Positions 50,007 through 60,590 of a DNA stretch of 64,000 bases are shown piece by piece. The translations under genes and the position numbers were made by a program. The notes under the pieces were generated by a model. The model saw nothing but the letters and a program-made list of their open reading frames with translations. It had not been told where the DNA came from and did no database searches. Numbering within the stretch: position 1 is the stretch's first letter; every line of letters begins with the position of its first letter. The DNA lies in assembly GCA_934047225.1 (NCBI GenBank), contig OW203997.1:1970417-2034416 (forward strand), written 5' to 3'. The DNA comes from Ypsolopha sequella. Taxonomy: Eukaryota > Arthropoda > Insecta > Lepidoptera > Ypsolophidae.

Positions 50007-53000
50007 ATGCCAAATTCCGCAGAAGCTGCAAAATTAAAGATGTCGTATAGTTTAAAGAAGCTTAAAAATAAAAGGCAAGAATTGTTTAATCGCCTTCAGA
50101 GAGTTTATGACTTTTCTAAAACCGCTTTAGAGGATGTTTCTTCGGCAGAATTGTTTATGGCCAATGTCGAAACTTTGGATACTGTACGCTCAGAAATTCA
50201 TGTAATCATAGATGAAATTAATGACACAGAGGTATTGATAAATCCTAATTTTGAACCAAATTATCAAAGTTGGTCAGCTTTTGAGGATCTTTACTCCCAT
50301 TGCAAATACATCAACCGGAAGTTATCACATTCTTCGAAATCGGCTGACTCTAAAGTTAAAGCTCCACTTGACATGGAATGTCCCAAAAAACCTACTATCA
50401 AGCTTCCAAAACTGGAACTCGTTGGTTTTTCTGGTGAAGCTACTATGTGGCCAACATTCTATGAAACATTTAAAACCACGATTCACGATAATCCGGACTT
50501 GACCGACAACGAACGAGTACAATACCTGATGGGTAAACTTTCTGGCCGGGCACTTTCGATTTGTTCTGGAATCACACCGAACGCAACTAACTACGACATA
50601 ATCTGGAAAACACTCGTTTCTACTTTTCAAGACTCGCGTAGTTTAGCCACTACTTATTTGGATCAAATGTTTGAATTTCGCCCTTTAACTACCGCTAGTT
50701 CAAAAAACTTGGACTTGTTTTTAGACAAGTTCTGTTCCGCTGTTTCGTGTTTAAAATCGCTGAATATTAAAGATCTTTCGGATTTTATCCTTATGTATTT
50801 GGCCCTTAAAAAACTTGATGTTGAAACCGCTCGTTCATTTGAAATGTTTAAACGTGGTTCCGATTTACCCCATTATGATGAATTAATATCATTTTTACGG
50901 GAACAAACTAAGATACTGAACCGCACTGCACCCGCAATTACCGCTCCCGCTCCGAACCGCTCCGTTAATAATAATAACAACAAAACCGGGTACAGTACCA
51001 AGTCAACCCATGCTTTTGTCTCCGCTTCGACCAATAATAATTGTTGTCCGCTATGTAAACAATTAAAACACTATAATTTATATAAGTGTCCCGAATTTGT
51101 GAAACTAGATATCGAGAAAAGATTTCAGTTCATCAAATCTAATAACGGTTGCACCAATTGTTTAAGTATTACGCATAACAATTCCGCTTGTAAATCGTCT
51201 TATAATTGCCGCCATTGTAATTGTAAACACCATTCGATGTTGTGCCGCAAACAAAATGTGATGAATACTCACACCGCGCTTGGTCAAAATATTACCGTGT
51301 CTCCACGCACACATACGCAATCTTCGAGGTTGGTGGATCCTGCCGTATCGGCGACTAACACAGAACATATGACTAATGATTCTCAATCCGTACCAACTGC
51401 GAGTAATAATATTTCTTTATGTAACTTACAGCCTAACTCGCAGCGTAATGAAACATGCCTTTTAGGTACAATTCAAGTGATCGTGAAAGATTCTAACGGT
51501 ATGTCAGTCCGTCTACGTGCGCTCTGCGACCCTGCGTCACAATCCAGTTTTTCGACGGTTTCCTGTTGTGAGAAGCTTAACTTAAAATATGAGAAAATTC
51601 CCCGCGCTTTTGTTAAGGGCATCGGCTCTTCATCAAACCCAATTAAGGGTGCGACCAACCTTAAATTGTTTTCACGATTTGATGATTCGGTTTCAATTTC
51701 GCTTGACACTTATGTAATCGACCGTATTACCGACAACTTACCATCGGTGCAGGTGGATTTGTCTACGCTTTCATATTTAAAAGGTATCACACTTGCTGAT
51801 GAAACCTTTTACTTACCGGGCGAGATTGATATTCTTATCGGTGCATCTTTATTCGCGGATATCTTGTTATCAGGCCGCGTCTCTGGTCCCCCGGGTACGC
51901 CGACGGGATTTCAGACCATCTTCGGTTTTACGCTAATTGGTAATACGCCTGTTTACCAAAATACCGCATGTTCAATTTCGTTATGCTCTTATATGGAGAT
52001 TGAACCGCCAATAGATTTTATTTTACAAAAATTTTGGCAATTAGAAGAGGTGCATTGTGAACCTGCTTCTAGTCCCGCAAATGATGAATGTGAAAAATTA
52101 TTTATTAACAATGTGTCACGTGACCCCGCTGGTCGCTATTCGGTTTCTTTACCGTTCGCACGGAATCCTAACATACTAGGAAACTCGTACCATCACGCAA
52201 AAAAGTGTTTTATGTCTCTTGAGCGTAGGTTTGTTTCTAACGCAGATTTACGTTCCGAGTATAACAATATAATAAATGAATACCTAACTAAAGGTTACAT
52301 ATCCCCGCTTCATAATGATGACCAATTATCTCTTGGTTATTATATTCCGCATCATCCCGTAGTGCGTGTTGATAAATCAACGACAAAGGTGCGTATTTGT
52401 ATGAATGCCAGTACTAAGACTGACTCCGCTGATGGTACTCGTGTCTCATTAAATGACACGCTGCACACAGGTGCTAATTTGCAAAACGATTTGTTTTTAA
52501 TTTTACTTGACTTCCGCTTGTATGAAATCGCTTTTACCTCGGATATCAAACAAATGTTCTTACAAGTTTTGGTTAACGCCGATGATCGCAAATTTCAAAA
52601 GTTTTTATACCGCTTTGACACGTGTTCACCGCTTATCGCTTATCAGTTCAATCGCGTCTGCTTTGGACTACGTAGTAGCCCTTTCCTTGCGATGAGAGTA
52701 GTCAGGAAACTCTGTGAGGATGGGAGTTCAGCGTACCCGCTCGCCGCTACTGTAGCCGCACGAAACTGTTACATGGACGACATCTGCTATAGCACGCCCA
52801 CCGTGCAGGGCTCCTTACAGCTCAGAGATGAGCTGGTAGGATTGCTTAAGGCCGGTGGCTTTGAGCTCGTCAAGTGGTCTAGTAACTGTCAACAGTTACT
52901 TGATACACTGCCTGATACTCACCGCTTAAATTCTAGTAAGAATTTTGAAGAACAAACTCAAACTCTTAAAGTTCTTGGCTTACAGTGGTCGCCTGATTCT

Positions 53001-55325
53001 GACGAGTTCTCTTTTACTGTATCGCTAGATAGTCGCCCATGTACTAAACGCAATGTTTTGTCCGTGATAGCACGTCAGTACGACGTCCTCGGCTTTACCG
53101 CTCCTGTGATCTTGTACGCAAAATTACTCTTGCAGAAAATCTGTATTTTAAAATTAGACTGGGATGAAACACTACCCTCTGATATTGCGCAGATTTGGCA
53201 AAACTATTTGAAGGAGCTACCTGTTTTGCGGGATTTACGTATTAAACGCCACTTAGACGTGTTCCAAAATTCGAAAATTTCGATAATATCATTTGCAGAC
53301 GCAAGTGAACGTGGATACGGATGTGTCGTATATATTAGAGTACAAGATGACTCAGACACTTGCACTAGCATTCGGCTGGTATGCGCAAAGTCAAAAGTCT
53401 GTCCGCTCAAGACCGTCAGTGTCGCCCGCCTTGAGCTTTGTGCCTCGTTACTCATGTCGAAATTAACTCGTCGTGTAGTTGACGCTTATAAAATACGTCA
53501 CAATATTGAACGTATTTACTGTTTTACCGATTCTATGGTAACTTTACACTGGATACATTCCTCACCGCACAGGTTTAAAACCTTTGTCGCGACGCGTATA
53601 ACAAAAATAATATCCGCTATTCCCGCTGAATGTTTTTACCATACAGCTGGTTCTCAAAACCCGAGCGACTGTCTTTCCCGTGGTCTCACTCCCACGCAGT
53701 TGATGAGTCACCCGCTCTGGTTCACTGGACCTGCTTGGCTTTATCTGGACGCTAAAGAGTGGCCAATCAAAACAATAGAATCAGCTTCTATTGAAGAAAA
53801 CTTGCCGGAATCAAAAACAATTTCTCTTCCCGCTTTTAGTAATGAAGAACCGCATCCTCTTCTTTCTCTTTCGGAAAGAATTTCGTCATGGCTTGTGCTT
53901 TTACACACAATCATTTACATATACCGATTTTTACGTATTTTACCGCGCTCTAATATTTTTACCGCTACCGATATGGATTTCGCTGAAGTTGCATTGATTA
54001 AAGCTCTTCAAGCATTTTATTTTTTTGATGAAATAAAAAGATTAAAGTCAAATAAACTTTGTTCTCCCGCTTTAAATCGACTATCGCCATTTTTAGATAA
54101 AAATGGATTGTTACGCGTTGGTGGTCGACTTCGCAACACAGACATGACGTTCGATCAACAACACCCTGTGTTGTTACCTCGTAAAAATCATATTGTCGAA
54201 TTGATTATCATTCATTATCATCGCAAAAATTGTCACACTGGACCAGTGGCTTTAATGTCAATAATCCGCCAAAAATTTTGGATACTTTCCTGTCGAAATA
54301 TTGTTCGTCGCGTAATACATAGCTGCAATTATTGTTTTAAGGCGAAGCCGAGACAAACCTTCCCTTTCATGGCAGATTTACCATCATGCCGCGTTAATGA
54401 GGCTAAAGCTTTTGTCCACTGCGCTGTGGATTATTGTGGTCCTATCAGTATCACTCCGTATCGAAAACGTGGAGTCCGTCCCGTCAAATGTTACCTCTGC
54501 ATATTTGTATGCCTGGTGACTCGTGCAGTTCACGTTGAATTGGCAACTGATCTTAGCACGAACACTTTTCTTTCCGCGTTCAAACGTTTTTTATCTAGAC
54601 GTGGAGCAGTGTCTTTCGTATATTCAGATAATGCTACGAACTTTGTAGGCGCTAGAAATGCCCTCTCAGAAATTTACAATTTGACAAACTCCGAAGAATT
54701 TAAAACGTCTTTCGCGAATGAACTTGCCGATCATAGAATACAATGGAAATTTAATATTCCACGTAGCCCACATTTTGGGGGACATTATGAGATATATGTC
54801 AAAGAATTTAAGACGCATTTGCATAGAGTAGTAGGTACTCAACTGTTGACCTACGAAGAATTATTAACTGTAGTTACGCAAATAGAATGTGTCATAAATT
54901 CTCGTCCGCTTACGCTGCTGAGTGAAGATCCATCTGAACTTAGCGCGTTAACTCCTGCACATTTTCTGATGTCAACTCCTTTAAAAGAATTACCCGCTTG
55001 TAAGGTGGCTGATGAGCCAGTTAATTTATTACGTCGCTACGCGTTGCTTGATCAAATGGTAGAATCGTTCGCAAGGCGATGGAAGAATGATTATCTCCAT
55101 CTTCTCCAGTCTAGAGGAAAATGGAATACACCTTCCAACCCAATCAAAATTGGATCTGTTGTCGTTGTAGTTACCGATAACACTCCACCGCTTCAATGGC
55201 CGCTCGGTGTTATTGTAGCTGTATACCCTGGCAAAGATAATGTCATTAGGGTAGCTTCTGTCAAAACGACGACAGGTGTTTACAAACGACCTGTCGTGCG
55301 TCTTTGCCCTCTCCCATCTCAATAA
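50007..55325 (+). CDS. BEL/Pao gag-pol polyprotein
   Basis: The ATG at 50007 gives 1,772 residues; the frame is open 24 bases further up, but only from a TTG. Domains in order: capsid-like region from ~129 (KPTIKLPKLELVGFSG, DUF1759 type); Cys/His-rich knuckles ~346-413 (CPLCK, CTNC, CRHCNCKHHSMLC); aspartic protease-like region at ~505 with D508 in LCDPASQSSF; reverse transcriptase from ~775 with YMDD at 922-925; RNase H-like acidic residues D1098, E1143 and D1175; integrase zinc-binding His/Cys ~1402-1441; integrase DDE at about D1475, D1541 and E1595; and a C-terminal DUF5641-type segment to the end. All are on one frame, as is usual for BEL/Pao. The protease motif reads DPAS rather than the usual D-S/T-G. 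No stop or frameshift is seen. Confidence 0.96.
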   Translation: MPNSAEAAKLKMSYSLKKLKNKRQELFNRLQRVYDFSKTALEDVSSAELFMANVETLDTVRSEIHVIIDEINDTEVLINPNFEPNYQSWSAFEDLYSHCKYINRKLSHSSKSADSKVKAPLDMECPKKPTIKLPKLELVGFSGEATMWPTFYETFKTTIHDNPDLTDNERVQYLMGKLSGRALSICSGITPNATNYDIIWKTLVSTFQDSRSLATTYLDQMFEFRPLTTASSKNLDLFLDKFCSAVSCLKSLNIKDLSDFILMYLALKKLDVETARSFEMFKRGSDLPHYDELISFLREQTKILNRTAPAITAPAPNRSVNNNNNKTGYSTKSTHAFVSASTNNNCCPLCKQLKHYNLYKCPEFVKLDIEKRFQFIKSNNGCTNCLSITHNNSACKSSYNCRHCNCKHHSMLCRKQNVMNTHTALGQNITVSPRTHTQSSRLVDPAVSATNTEHMTNDSQSVPTASNNISLCNLQPNSQRNETCLLGTIQVIVKDSNGMSVRLRALCDPASQSSFSTVSCCEKLNLKYEKIPRAFVKGIGSSSNPIKGATNLKLFSRFDDSVSISLDTYVIDRITDNLPSVQVDLSTLSYLKGITLADETFYLPGEIDILIGASLFADILLSGRVSGPPGTPTGFQTIFGFTLIGNTPVYQNTACSISLCSYMEIEPPIDFILQKFWQLEEVHCEPASSPANDECEKLFINNVSRDPAGRYSVSLPFARNPNILGNSYHHAKKCFMSLERRFVSNADLRSEYNNIINEYLTKGYISPLHNDDQLSLGYYIPHHPVVRVDKSTTKVRICMNASTKTDSADGTRVSLNDTLHTGANLQNDLFLILLDFRLYEIAFTSDIKQMFLQVLVNADDRKFQKFLYRFDTCSPLIAYQFNRVCFGLRSSPFLAMRVVRKLCEDGSSAYPLAATVAARNCYMDDICYSTPTVQGSLQLRDELVGLLKAGGFELVKWSSNCQQLLDTLPDTHRLNSSKNFEEQTQTLKVLGLQWSPDSDEFSFTVSLDSRPCTKRNVLSVIARQYDVLGFTAPVILYAKLLLQKICILKLDWDETLPSDIAQIWQNYLKELPVLRDLRIKRHLDVFQNSKISIISFADASERGYGCVVYIRVQDDSDTCTSIRLVCAKSKVCPLKTVSVARLELCASLLMSKLTRRVVDAYKIRHNIERIYCFTDSMVTLHWIHSSPHRFKTFVATRITKIISAIPAECFYHTAGSQNPSDCLSRGLTPTQLMSHPLWFTGPAWLYLDAKEWPIKTIESASIEENLPESKTISLPAFSNEEPHPLLSLSERISSWLVLLHTIIYIYRFLRILPRSNIFTATDMDFAEVALIKALQAFYFFDEIKRLKSNKLCSPALNRLSPFLDKNGLLRVGGRLRNTDMTFDQQHPVLLPRKNHIVELIIIHYHRKNCHTGPVALMSIIRQKFWILSCRNIVRRVIHSCNYCFKAKPRQTFPFMADLPSCRVNEAKAFVHCAVDYCGPISITPYRKRGVRPVKCYLCIFVCLVTRAVHVELATDLSTNTFLSAFKRFLSRRGAVSFVYSDNATNFVGARNALSEIYNLTNSEEFKTSFANELADHRIQWKFNIPRSPHFGGHYEIYVKEFKTHLHRVVGTQLLTYEELLTVVTQIECVINSRPLTLLSEDPSELSALTPAHFLMSTPLKELPACKVADEPVNLLRRYALLDQMVESFARRWKNDYLHLLQSRGKWNTPSNPIKIGSVVVVVTDNTPPLQWPLGVIVAVYPGKDNVIRVASVKTTTGVYKRPVVRLCPLPSQ

Positions 55326-55425
55326 CTCCTTTCTTTGCCCCCGCTTCAAAATTTCGTTATTCTCTGTCTTATTTTTACTTTTCTATTCTTATTTTAAAAC
55401 CAATGGTTTTAACGCCGGGGGCAAA

Positions 55426-55889
55426 TGTTCGCGCCACTTCTTGTGGCTCTCATACTGCGGGGTAGTTGTGAATTAATATTTTCAACTGTCATTTTCGCTG
55501 CATCTCCACCCGCTTAGTTTTGGACGCAAATCAAGCAGTCGTCAATCAGAAGCCTTTCACGCCGGAGGTCTACGCTGATTGCCATTCGACTAGGTCCTAC
55601 CTAGACCCTACCGCCCGCCATTTTGAGATCGCACCCGCTGTGCGCCTCATTTTCATCTATTACTATTACGAAGAAGATTAGCCGAGAAGAGCGCAACCAG
55701 GCACGAAGAGGAAGAAGAAAACCATCTTGGAGAACACCAGAGACTTGGTGGCTCAGGCGAAGCGTGGTTTGTGGTGCATGCAGCTCCTTCCCAAGGTCAG
55801 ATCTTTCATCTTCACCAATTTTCTCTTCACTTCCCGCTATTTTTAAAACCTATGGTGATACAAAGCACTGCCGTCACATCGCGTGCTCA
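55426..55889 (+). repeat. 3' LTR of the BEL/Pao element
   Basis: By eye, identical over 464 bp to 49057-49520. It is preceded by AACGCCGGGGGCAAA, the probable polypurine priming site. Confidence 0.97.
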
Positions 55890-55899
55890 GTACCTATAA

Positions 55900-56310
55900 C
55901 AGATGCTTTTAGCAGCATCTAAAAACACTTTCGCTAATGACTGCACAATCCAGTGCGAGAGTGACAGATACGTCCGCACAGATGACACATGTGGTGCGGT
56001 GATGGTGCCTGCGAGTACGGGTTCTCGAGGCGATCATGCTGCTTATGGGATTTTAGGGTTAGTGATTGAAACCAGGTGTTGTCATGGACAGTTTGCACTT
56101 CAGCCACCTAGCTTTCTCCAACTATCACGTTCCTCCGCGAGTTGCTCCCATTATTTGCGAGGCAACCATATCGACTGTATAATATAGATTATCGGGTCTA
56201 CCGCGATCAATTTTTACCTTTTTTACGTCGGGTGTCCCCTTTTCGACTTTGTTGCATTGGCTCCAACAAGGTCTCCTGGCAGGGTCCACCTGGGGAAGCG
56301 GGCGGCATCT
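55900..56310 (-). pseudogene. LINE C-terminal zinc-finger remnant
   Basis: On the minus strand a frame near 56020-55925 reads PYSQAPSPHHMCHLCGRICH, then SRTGLCSH and a stop. This C-x2-C...H pattern is the C2H2-like finger at the C-terminus of several insect LINE proteins. Upstream, LEPMQQSRKGDT (near 56260) and further fragments carry many stops. A separate frame (56125-56346) is open but unconvincing. The remnant lies immediately right of the BEL/Pao target duplication. Confidence 0.55.
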
Positions 56311-56356
56311 ATGTGGTGCACATGCCCCGGCATCTATGTGGTGCACATGCCCCAGC
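56306..56356. repeat. 25-bp tandem duplication
   Basis: GGCATCTATGTGGTGCACAT followed by GCCCC is present twice in a row. It lies in GC-rich sequence to the right of the zinc-finger remnant. Confidence 0.85.
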
Positions 56357-56520
56357 TACCGAAAACGTCTCTGTTTAAGCAAAGCTGTATGGTTTTAAAC
56401 ACGGCCTCGGTTGTAACGCGATTCCTCCAAGAAATGCCTAGAATGCTGCGAACGCAGGCAGGCGTTGATTCGACGCTCGTGTTTTGCGTACGAACTCCAT
56501 GTCTTGAAGGGTTAAGGTGA

Positions 56521-56940
56521 TATATAGTCCGTGCAAAGGTCCCCGTTACTCTAGGCGGAAAGAAGCGCAGTGCGAGAAGGACTGAATCGAGGAAAATTGG
56601 CAAAAAGTCGGTTTTAATTTAATACAAAATTAACTAAAATAGCTATGAAAATTTTCAAAATTAATAATTTAGGTACGGTAAAAACCCATCTAAATAAATA
56701 TTTTTGAAGTCTGTATGTTATCCCAATTTGTCAGAATATCAAAAAAAGTGTAAATTTAGATCTCATTTCAATAATTATTTCAATCAAGTGCAATTCATCC
56801 AATTGCGTTTTTGATTGTCCAAGATCTAGAAAAAGGTTCCAAAATTGTTATAATAATTTATTTAACTTGGGACTTCTTTTGATCAGCAGATAAGTAACTT
56901 CAAAAAGTGTCAATTTTGACGATATGACCCCTTCAACGGT
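56521..56940 (+). repeat. Dispersed repeat family R, copy 4
   Basis: ATATATAGTCCGTGCAAAGG, CCCGTTACTCTAGGCGGAAA, AAAAAGTCGGTTTTAATTTA, GATCTAGAAAAAGGTTCC and AACTTCAAAAAGTGTCAATT align with 41655-41990, and inverted with 1970-2400. Confidence 0.82.
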
Positions 56941-57591
56941 AATTGTTCCAGACTTTTGTACTTCCCAGAAGTAGTCGCTTTGCCGATGTGGGTGTCAATC
57001 TCTTCATCGAATGAGAAATTGCGCGACATCTAGCACAGTATATGTAATATATGGCCATACGACTGGCACGTACCTATGTAGACTTTGTACTTGGGGTCTG
57101 GCCCTTGGGTCACCAAGTTTTTATATTGTTGAAGTCACACTTTGCGTGAGGTGTGTGTGTGACTATCACTACTTAAAAACTGATATCATTTTTGTAAACC
57201 AAAGTTCACGGCGTAGTTCGTTTTGGACATGTTCAAGGCTTCTTACCTCAATGTGTTGTAGCAGAGAATTCTTCGCGTGCCAGCGATATTGCGGGCGATA
57301 TATTGCGGTCGTCGAACTAGAGTCGTCTTTACAACGTGTGTAGCCAAAAACATGTTACGCTTCGGCTACTTCTGCCTTTATTGTACATCAACCTACGCGT
57401 GTACAAAACGTCATATATCGAATAACGAAAAACGAAATTTCAAGTTTTCATAGCTTTGCGAGTGTCAAAAATTTGTATGAAATTGATTATGTAAAGGGCG
57501 ATAACATATTTCACGTTGAAAATTTGTAATTTTCAGATTTTATGACTATGTGTGTGCTGCCTGCCTTAATATGTACTTTATGTAAACCTAG
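56941..57591. other. No recognisable gene
   Basis: The 110-codon plus frame at 57011-57343 is Cys/Tyr-rich with no motif. No repeat match. Confidence 0.45.
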
Positions 57592-57785
57592 CACGCTGCT
57601 GCTTGCTCCGCTCGTCGTCGTGAAAGACTTTTAATTTCGGCTTTTTAGAAAATGACTAAGTCGTTTTACAAACAGCTGATATTTTACCATTTGCCGAACG
57701 GCAAATTGCAAAACAGCGAGCCTTTAGAAACTGACGACAACGTTTGTAAAATGCCGAATTTTATAATTTGCCTGCCACATATATG
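57592..57785 (+). repeat. Direct repeat family E, copy 1
   Basis: GCTCCGCTCGTCGTCGTGAA, TTTCGGCTTTTTAGAAAA, TTTTACAAACAGC, AAAACAGCGAGC and TTTAGAAACTGACGA recur in the same order at 59436-59625. No ORF. Confidence 0.72.
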
Positions 57786-58604
57786 ACCCGATTCAATTGC
57801 CAATAAGGCTGGAACTTCGGCACACCAAGCGTAAATTATATAATTTTGTACGGTCGGTTTAGCAGTCTGATTTTCGTAAATTTGATGACAAATATGTAAA
57901 TAAATATGTCACGTAATTTTTTTCTGGTATATTGGTTAATTTATTAATTACATTAATTACGTATTTTGTCATTGATATCAGTCAACGACAAAAAACGGAC
58001 CCATTTATTTTTAATTTTATTAAATGGTCTTAAAATTAGTTGATAAATAATCACGATGTTAATTAATAGACTTGAAGTTAATCAATAATCACTATATTGT
58101 ATTTGCTATTATTTTTTAAATTACGAATTTGTTGTAAAAGCACAAGTTCCTTCAGGTTTTTTTATTTAACCGTAAACAGTTAAAAAATGTCATTCAATAA
58201 CGTAAGAACGACAGCCGTGAGTTTAGCCGAAAGTGTCATAATAGGAGATTCGGTAGCCGAAACTATCTATATCCAGCAGGACTCTACCGTGGCCACACCT
58301 CGGCAAGCGAGATATTGCACGAATACCGCACCGATATTTTAATTTGAGGAAAATGGTTCTACGTGCCGCCTCACATATTGGTTAATGGCTGAAGATTATT
58401 ACATTATATTGAAATAAACTTGTTCGGGAAACCGATGTACGGGGTGAGTAGATTAACACCAACTATGAGAAAGTATTGTATGTCGATGTCATGTCACAAT
58501 CAAAATTCGTAACATACATAATATACAATTTTTTATAAGAATTCATGCCGTGAACTCGGCGTGAATTGACTACTACCGTTTTGAATTCTGAACATAAAAA
58601 TATG
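57786..58604. other. Mostly featureless; small ORF at 58187-58342
   Basis: The 51-codon ATG frame at 58187 (AAAAATGT start context) begins MSFNNVRTTAVSLAESVIIG and reads on past its TAA (58340-58342) for 24 more codons (FEENGSTCRLTYWLMAEDYY). It looks protein-like but is unrecognised. It could be a decayed exon or a TE piece. The rest is AT-rich. Confidence 0.3.
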
Positions 58605-59107
58605 TCTTGTATTTTCTTATCCCTTGGTTAAAGTAGATATAAGTCATTTGTTGTATAGTATAAGTTTTATGTTGAAAAAAAAAGACATGATCTTGCTAAG
58701 TTTCTTGACCGTTCTTCTTAGCAAGACTAATCGAACGGGCGGAGGTAGGCATGTATTTATATATGTAACCTATTAGTATGTAGTATATAGGATGGGATTT
58801 GGTCGGCCGCCTGCGCCTGGATTCGTGCTGGGGGCTTGGTTGGTGATCATTGAACCTTGTTCCTGGTCCCTGGCCGGGTCTCCGGTGTGGGTTCGGGCGG
58901 TTGATTTTATTTCACCTTGTATTATATATATTTTACCTATAATTTTAATCGTATATATATTGCTACATAAATTAAATAAACCTTTAATCTAGTTCATGTA
59001 CATTTATTATTTTATTACATATATTTTTGTAAGATTAATTTTGACTTGTGAAACGTGTATTTTATATACCTACTTACTTTGCAAAATAAACTATTTGAAT
59101 TTGAATT
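58605..59107 (+). mobile_element. 5'-truncated LINE: partial 3'UTR
   Basis: Starts TTGTATTTTCTTATCCCTTG and ends AACTATTTGAATTTGAATTTG. It corresponds to the distal two-thirds of 18568-19300 with a CGCCTG duplication near 58808. The frames within it are UTR translations. Confidence 0.87.
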
Positions 59108-59142
59108 TGTCACACAAGTGTTTGGCCTACTTATGAAATTCT

Positions 59143-59436
59143 TTATAAATAGCTCAGGGGGTAGAACGCTGGCTTCTCAATTTTGAGACCCAGGTTCAAT
59201 CCCCGGTCGGACATGTACCAATAAGTTTTTCGGAATTTATGTGCTTAGTATTTGTATTACCTAATAATTACCACTAATTGCTGAACGGTGAAGGAAAACA
59301 TCGTGAGGAAACGTGCATGCCCTTAAAAGTGTGTTTTAGTGCCTAAACAACGACGGTGCTCACCACTCATGACGTTGGGAAGTAAAATCGTCAGTGAAAC
59401 GCGGGTGTACCGAGTGCGGAGTGTGACTTGCATTGC
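59143..59436 (+). mobile_element. tRNA-derived SINE
   Basis: The head ATAGCTCAGGGGGTAGAACG (box A-like) and GGTTCAATCCC (59193-59203, box B) lead into GGTCGGACATGTACCAATAA, GGTGAAGGAAAACATCGTGA, GACGTTGGGAAGTAAAATCG and GTGTGACTTGCAT. It aligns with 35140-35425. It begins 36 bases after the LINE tail and is followed at once by family E copy 2. Confidence 0.8.
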
Positions 59437-59625
59437 AAAGTCGCTCCGCTCGTCGTCGCACCTATTTTCACTTTTTGGTGTAAGACTTTCGATTTCGGCT
59501 TTTTAGAAAAGTCATTTTACAAACAGCGGACATTTTTCAATTTGGCGAAAGTAAAACAGCGAGCGTTTAGAAACTGACGAATTTTAAAGGACGGAATTTT
59601 ACCATTTGCATGCCACATACATATA
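59437..59625 (+). repeat. Direct repeat family E, copy 2
   Basis: TCGCTCCGCTCGTCGTCGCA, GATTTCGGCTTTTTAGAAAA and AAACAGCGAGCGTTTAGAAA match 57592-57785 in the same orientation about 1.85 kb away. Confidence 0.72.
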
Positions 59626-59985
59626 TAACAAACTTTTGCTGTGATTATTTACAGCATTTTACAAAGTCATTATATTTTTCTGTTTTAAAACTCCTAAAAA
59701 CGTATTATTTATGTTTTTGTAAATGGGCTTTCCGTAATGGTCGACATACAGAATATAGAGATCAGTGTCCCAAACTGTGCTAAGTACGTCGTATTTCATC
59801 AGGTCATCCATCCAACTGTCTCTGCTTCAAGATTGCAGCACCATCTGGCGGCGGCAATATTCACAACTCCTTGATGGATCACGTTCAGTCAATCTTGCGA
59901 TAAGTCGAACAACCTTTTCCAAAACTCGATGAATTTTCAGATTTTCAGGTCCAATAAATAAGGTACAGAGGTACCTGCTAGCTAT
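59626..59985. other. No recognisable feature
   Basis: No ORF or repeat copy supported. Confidence 0.5.
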
Positions 59986-60060
59986 TTAGGATTCCGTACC
60001 CGAAGGCTGCCAAACGGGACCCTATTACTACGCCTCCGTTGTCTGTACGTCATTGAAATT
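59986..60060 (-). repeat. Fragment of dispersed repeat family A
   Basis: AGGATTCCGTACCCGAAGGC, AACGGGACCCTATTACTACG and CCTCCGTTGTCTG form the inverted right end of the family A short form. Confidence 0.7.
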
Positions 60061-60224
60061 ATCACAGAATAACAAATTATACAAATTTTAAACCAAAAAC
60101 AATTTACAGTACAATCATACATAATACATAATACAAATAAACAAAGTACATTTTTTTTTACGTTATTTGTTTCAGTTTACAATTTTCAAAAATCAGATCA
60201 TAATTTTAGCTCTATCATAATATA

Positions 60225-60590
60225 TATATACAGGTGGTAGAGCTGATGCCGGGTTCGACTGTGGAGGTACCACCATCTTACTTGGAGACCCCCTCAAAGT
60301 AATTCGGGGGAGAGTAAGAGGACAGCTCACAAGTGAAAAACCAGGAGGCCCACCATGCCTGGGACCGATGGATGGCGGTATATCCATCCTTAATAGCCGG
60401 GCCTTATATGGAACAGATTGGTGACGGGCAGGGGCGTCATTGGTGCGACGGTTCCGGCATCGCGCTCACCAACCCGCCTGCCCAGCGTGTGTGAGTATGG
60501 GCAATTCTTCCAGGATGACCGCTGGGAGTGGCAAAGTCCTGGAAAGGCTTATGTCCAGCAGTGGACGAACTAGGCTGATGGATGGATTTA
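60225..60590 (+). mobile_element. LINE 3' end, decayed
   Basis: The terminal part reads GQFFQDDRWEWQSPGKAYVQ, QWTN*ADGWI and resembles 3708-3795. Upstream, GGAGGTACCACCATCTTACT, CCAGGAGGCCCACC and GACGGTTCCGGCATCGC look like the preceding ORF or 3' region but have no continuous frame. Confidence 0.6.

Larger units (their letters stand above)
49052..55894 (+). mobile_element. Complete BEL/Pao LTR retrotransposon with target duplication
   Basis: GTACC at 49052-49056 and 55890-55894 is the 5-bp target duplication. The element itself is 49057-55889 (6,833 bp). It has two 464-bp LTRs that read as identical, a primer-binding site just after the left LTR, one long polyprotein, and a purine-rich stretch (GGGGGCAAA) just before the right LTR. 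No env-like ORF is present. Identical LTRs and an undamaged ORF indicate a very recent insertion. It landed beside older debris: a Crypton-like exon to the left and a LINE zinc-finger remnant to the right. Confidence 0.97.

Noticed and set aside
49052..55894. Endogenous retrovirus with envelope
   Set aside because: No envelope-like ORF lies between the polyprotein stop and the 3' LTR; only about 100 bases separate them.
59150..59215. Functional tRNA gene
   Set aside because: Same SINE family as 35140-35425; box B is present but the head runs into the SINE body with no complete acceptor stem.
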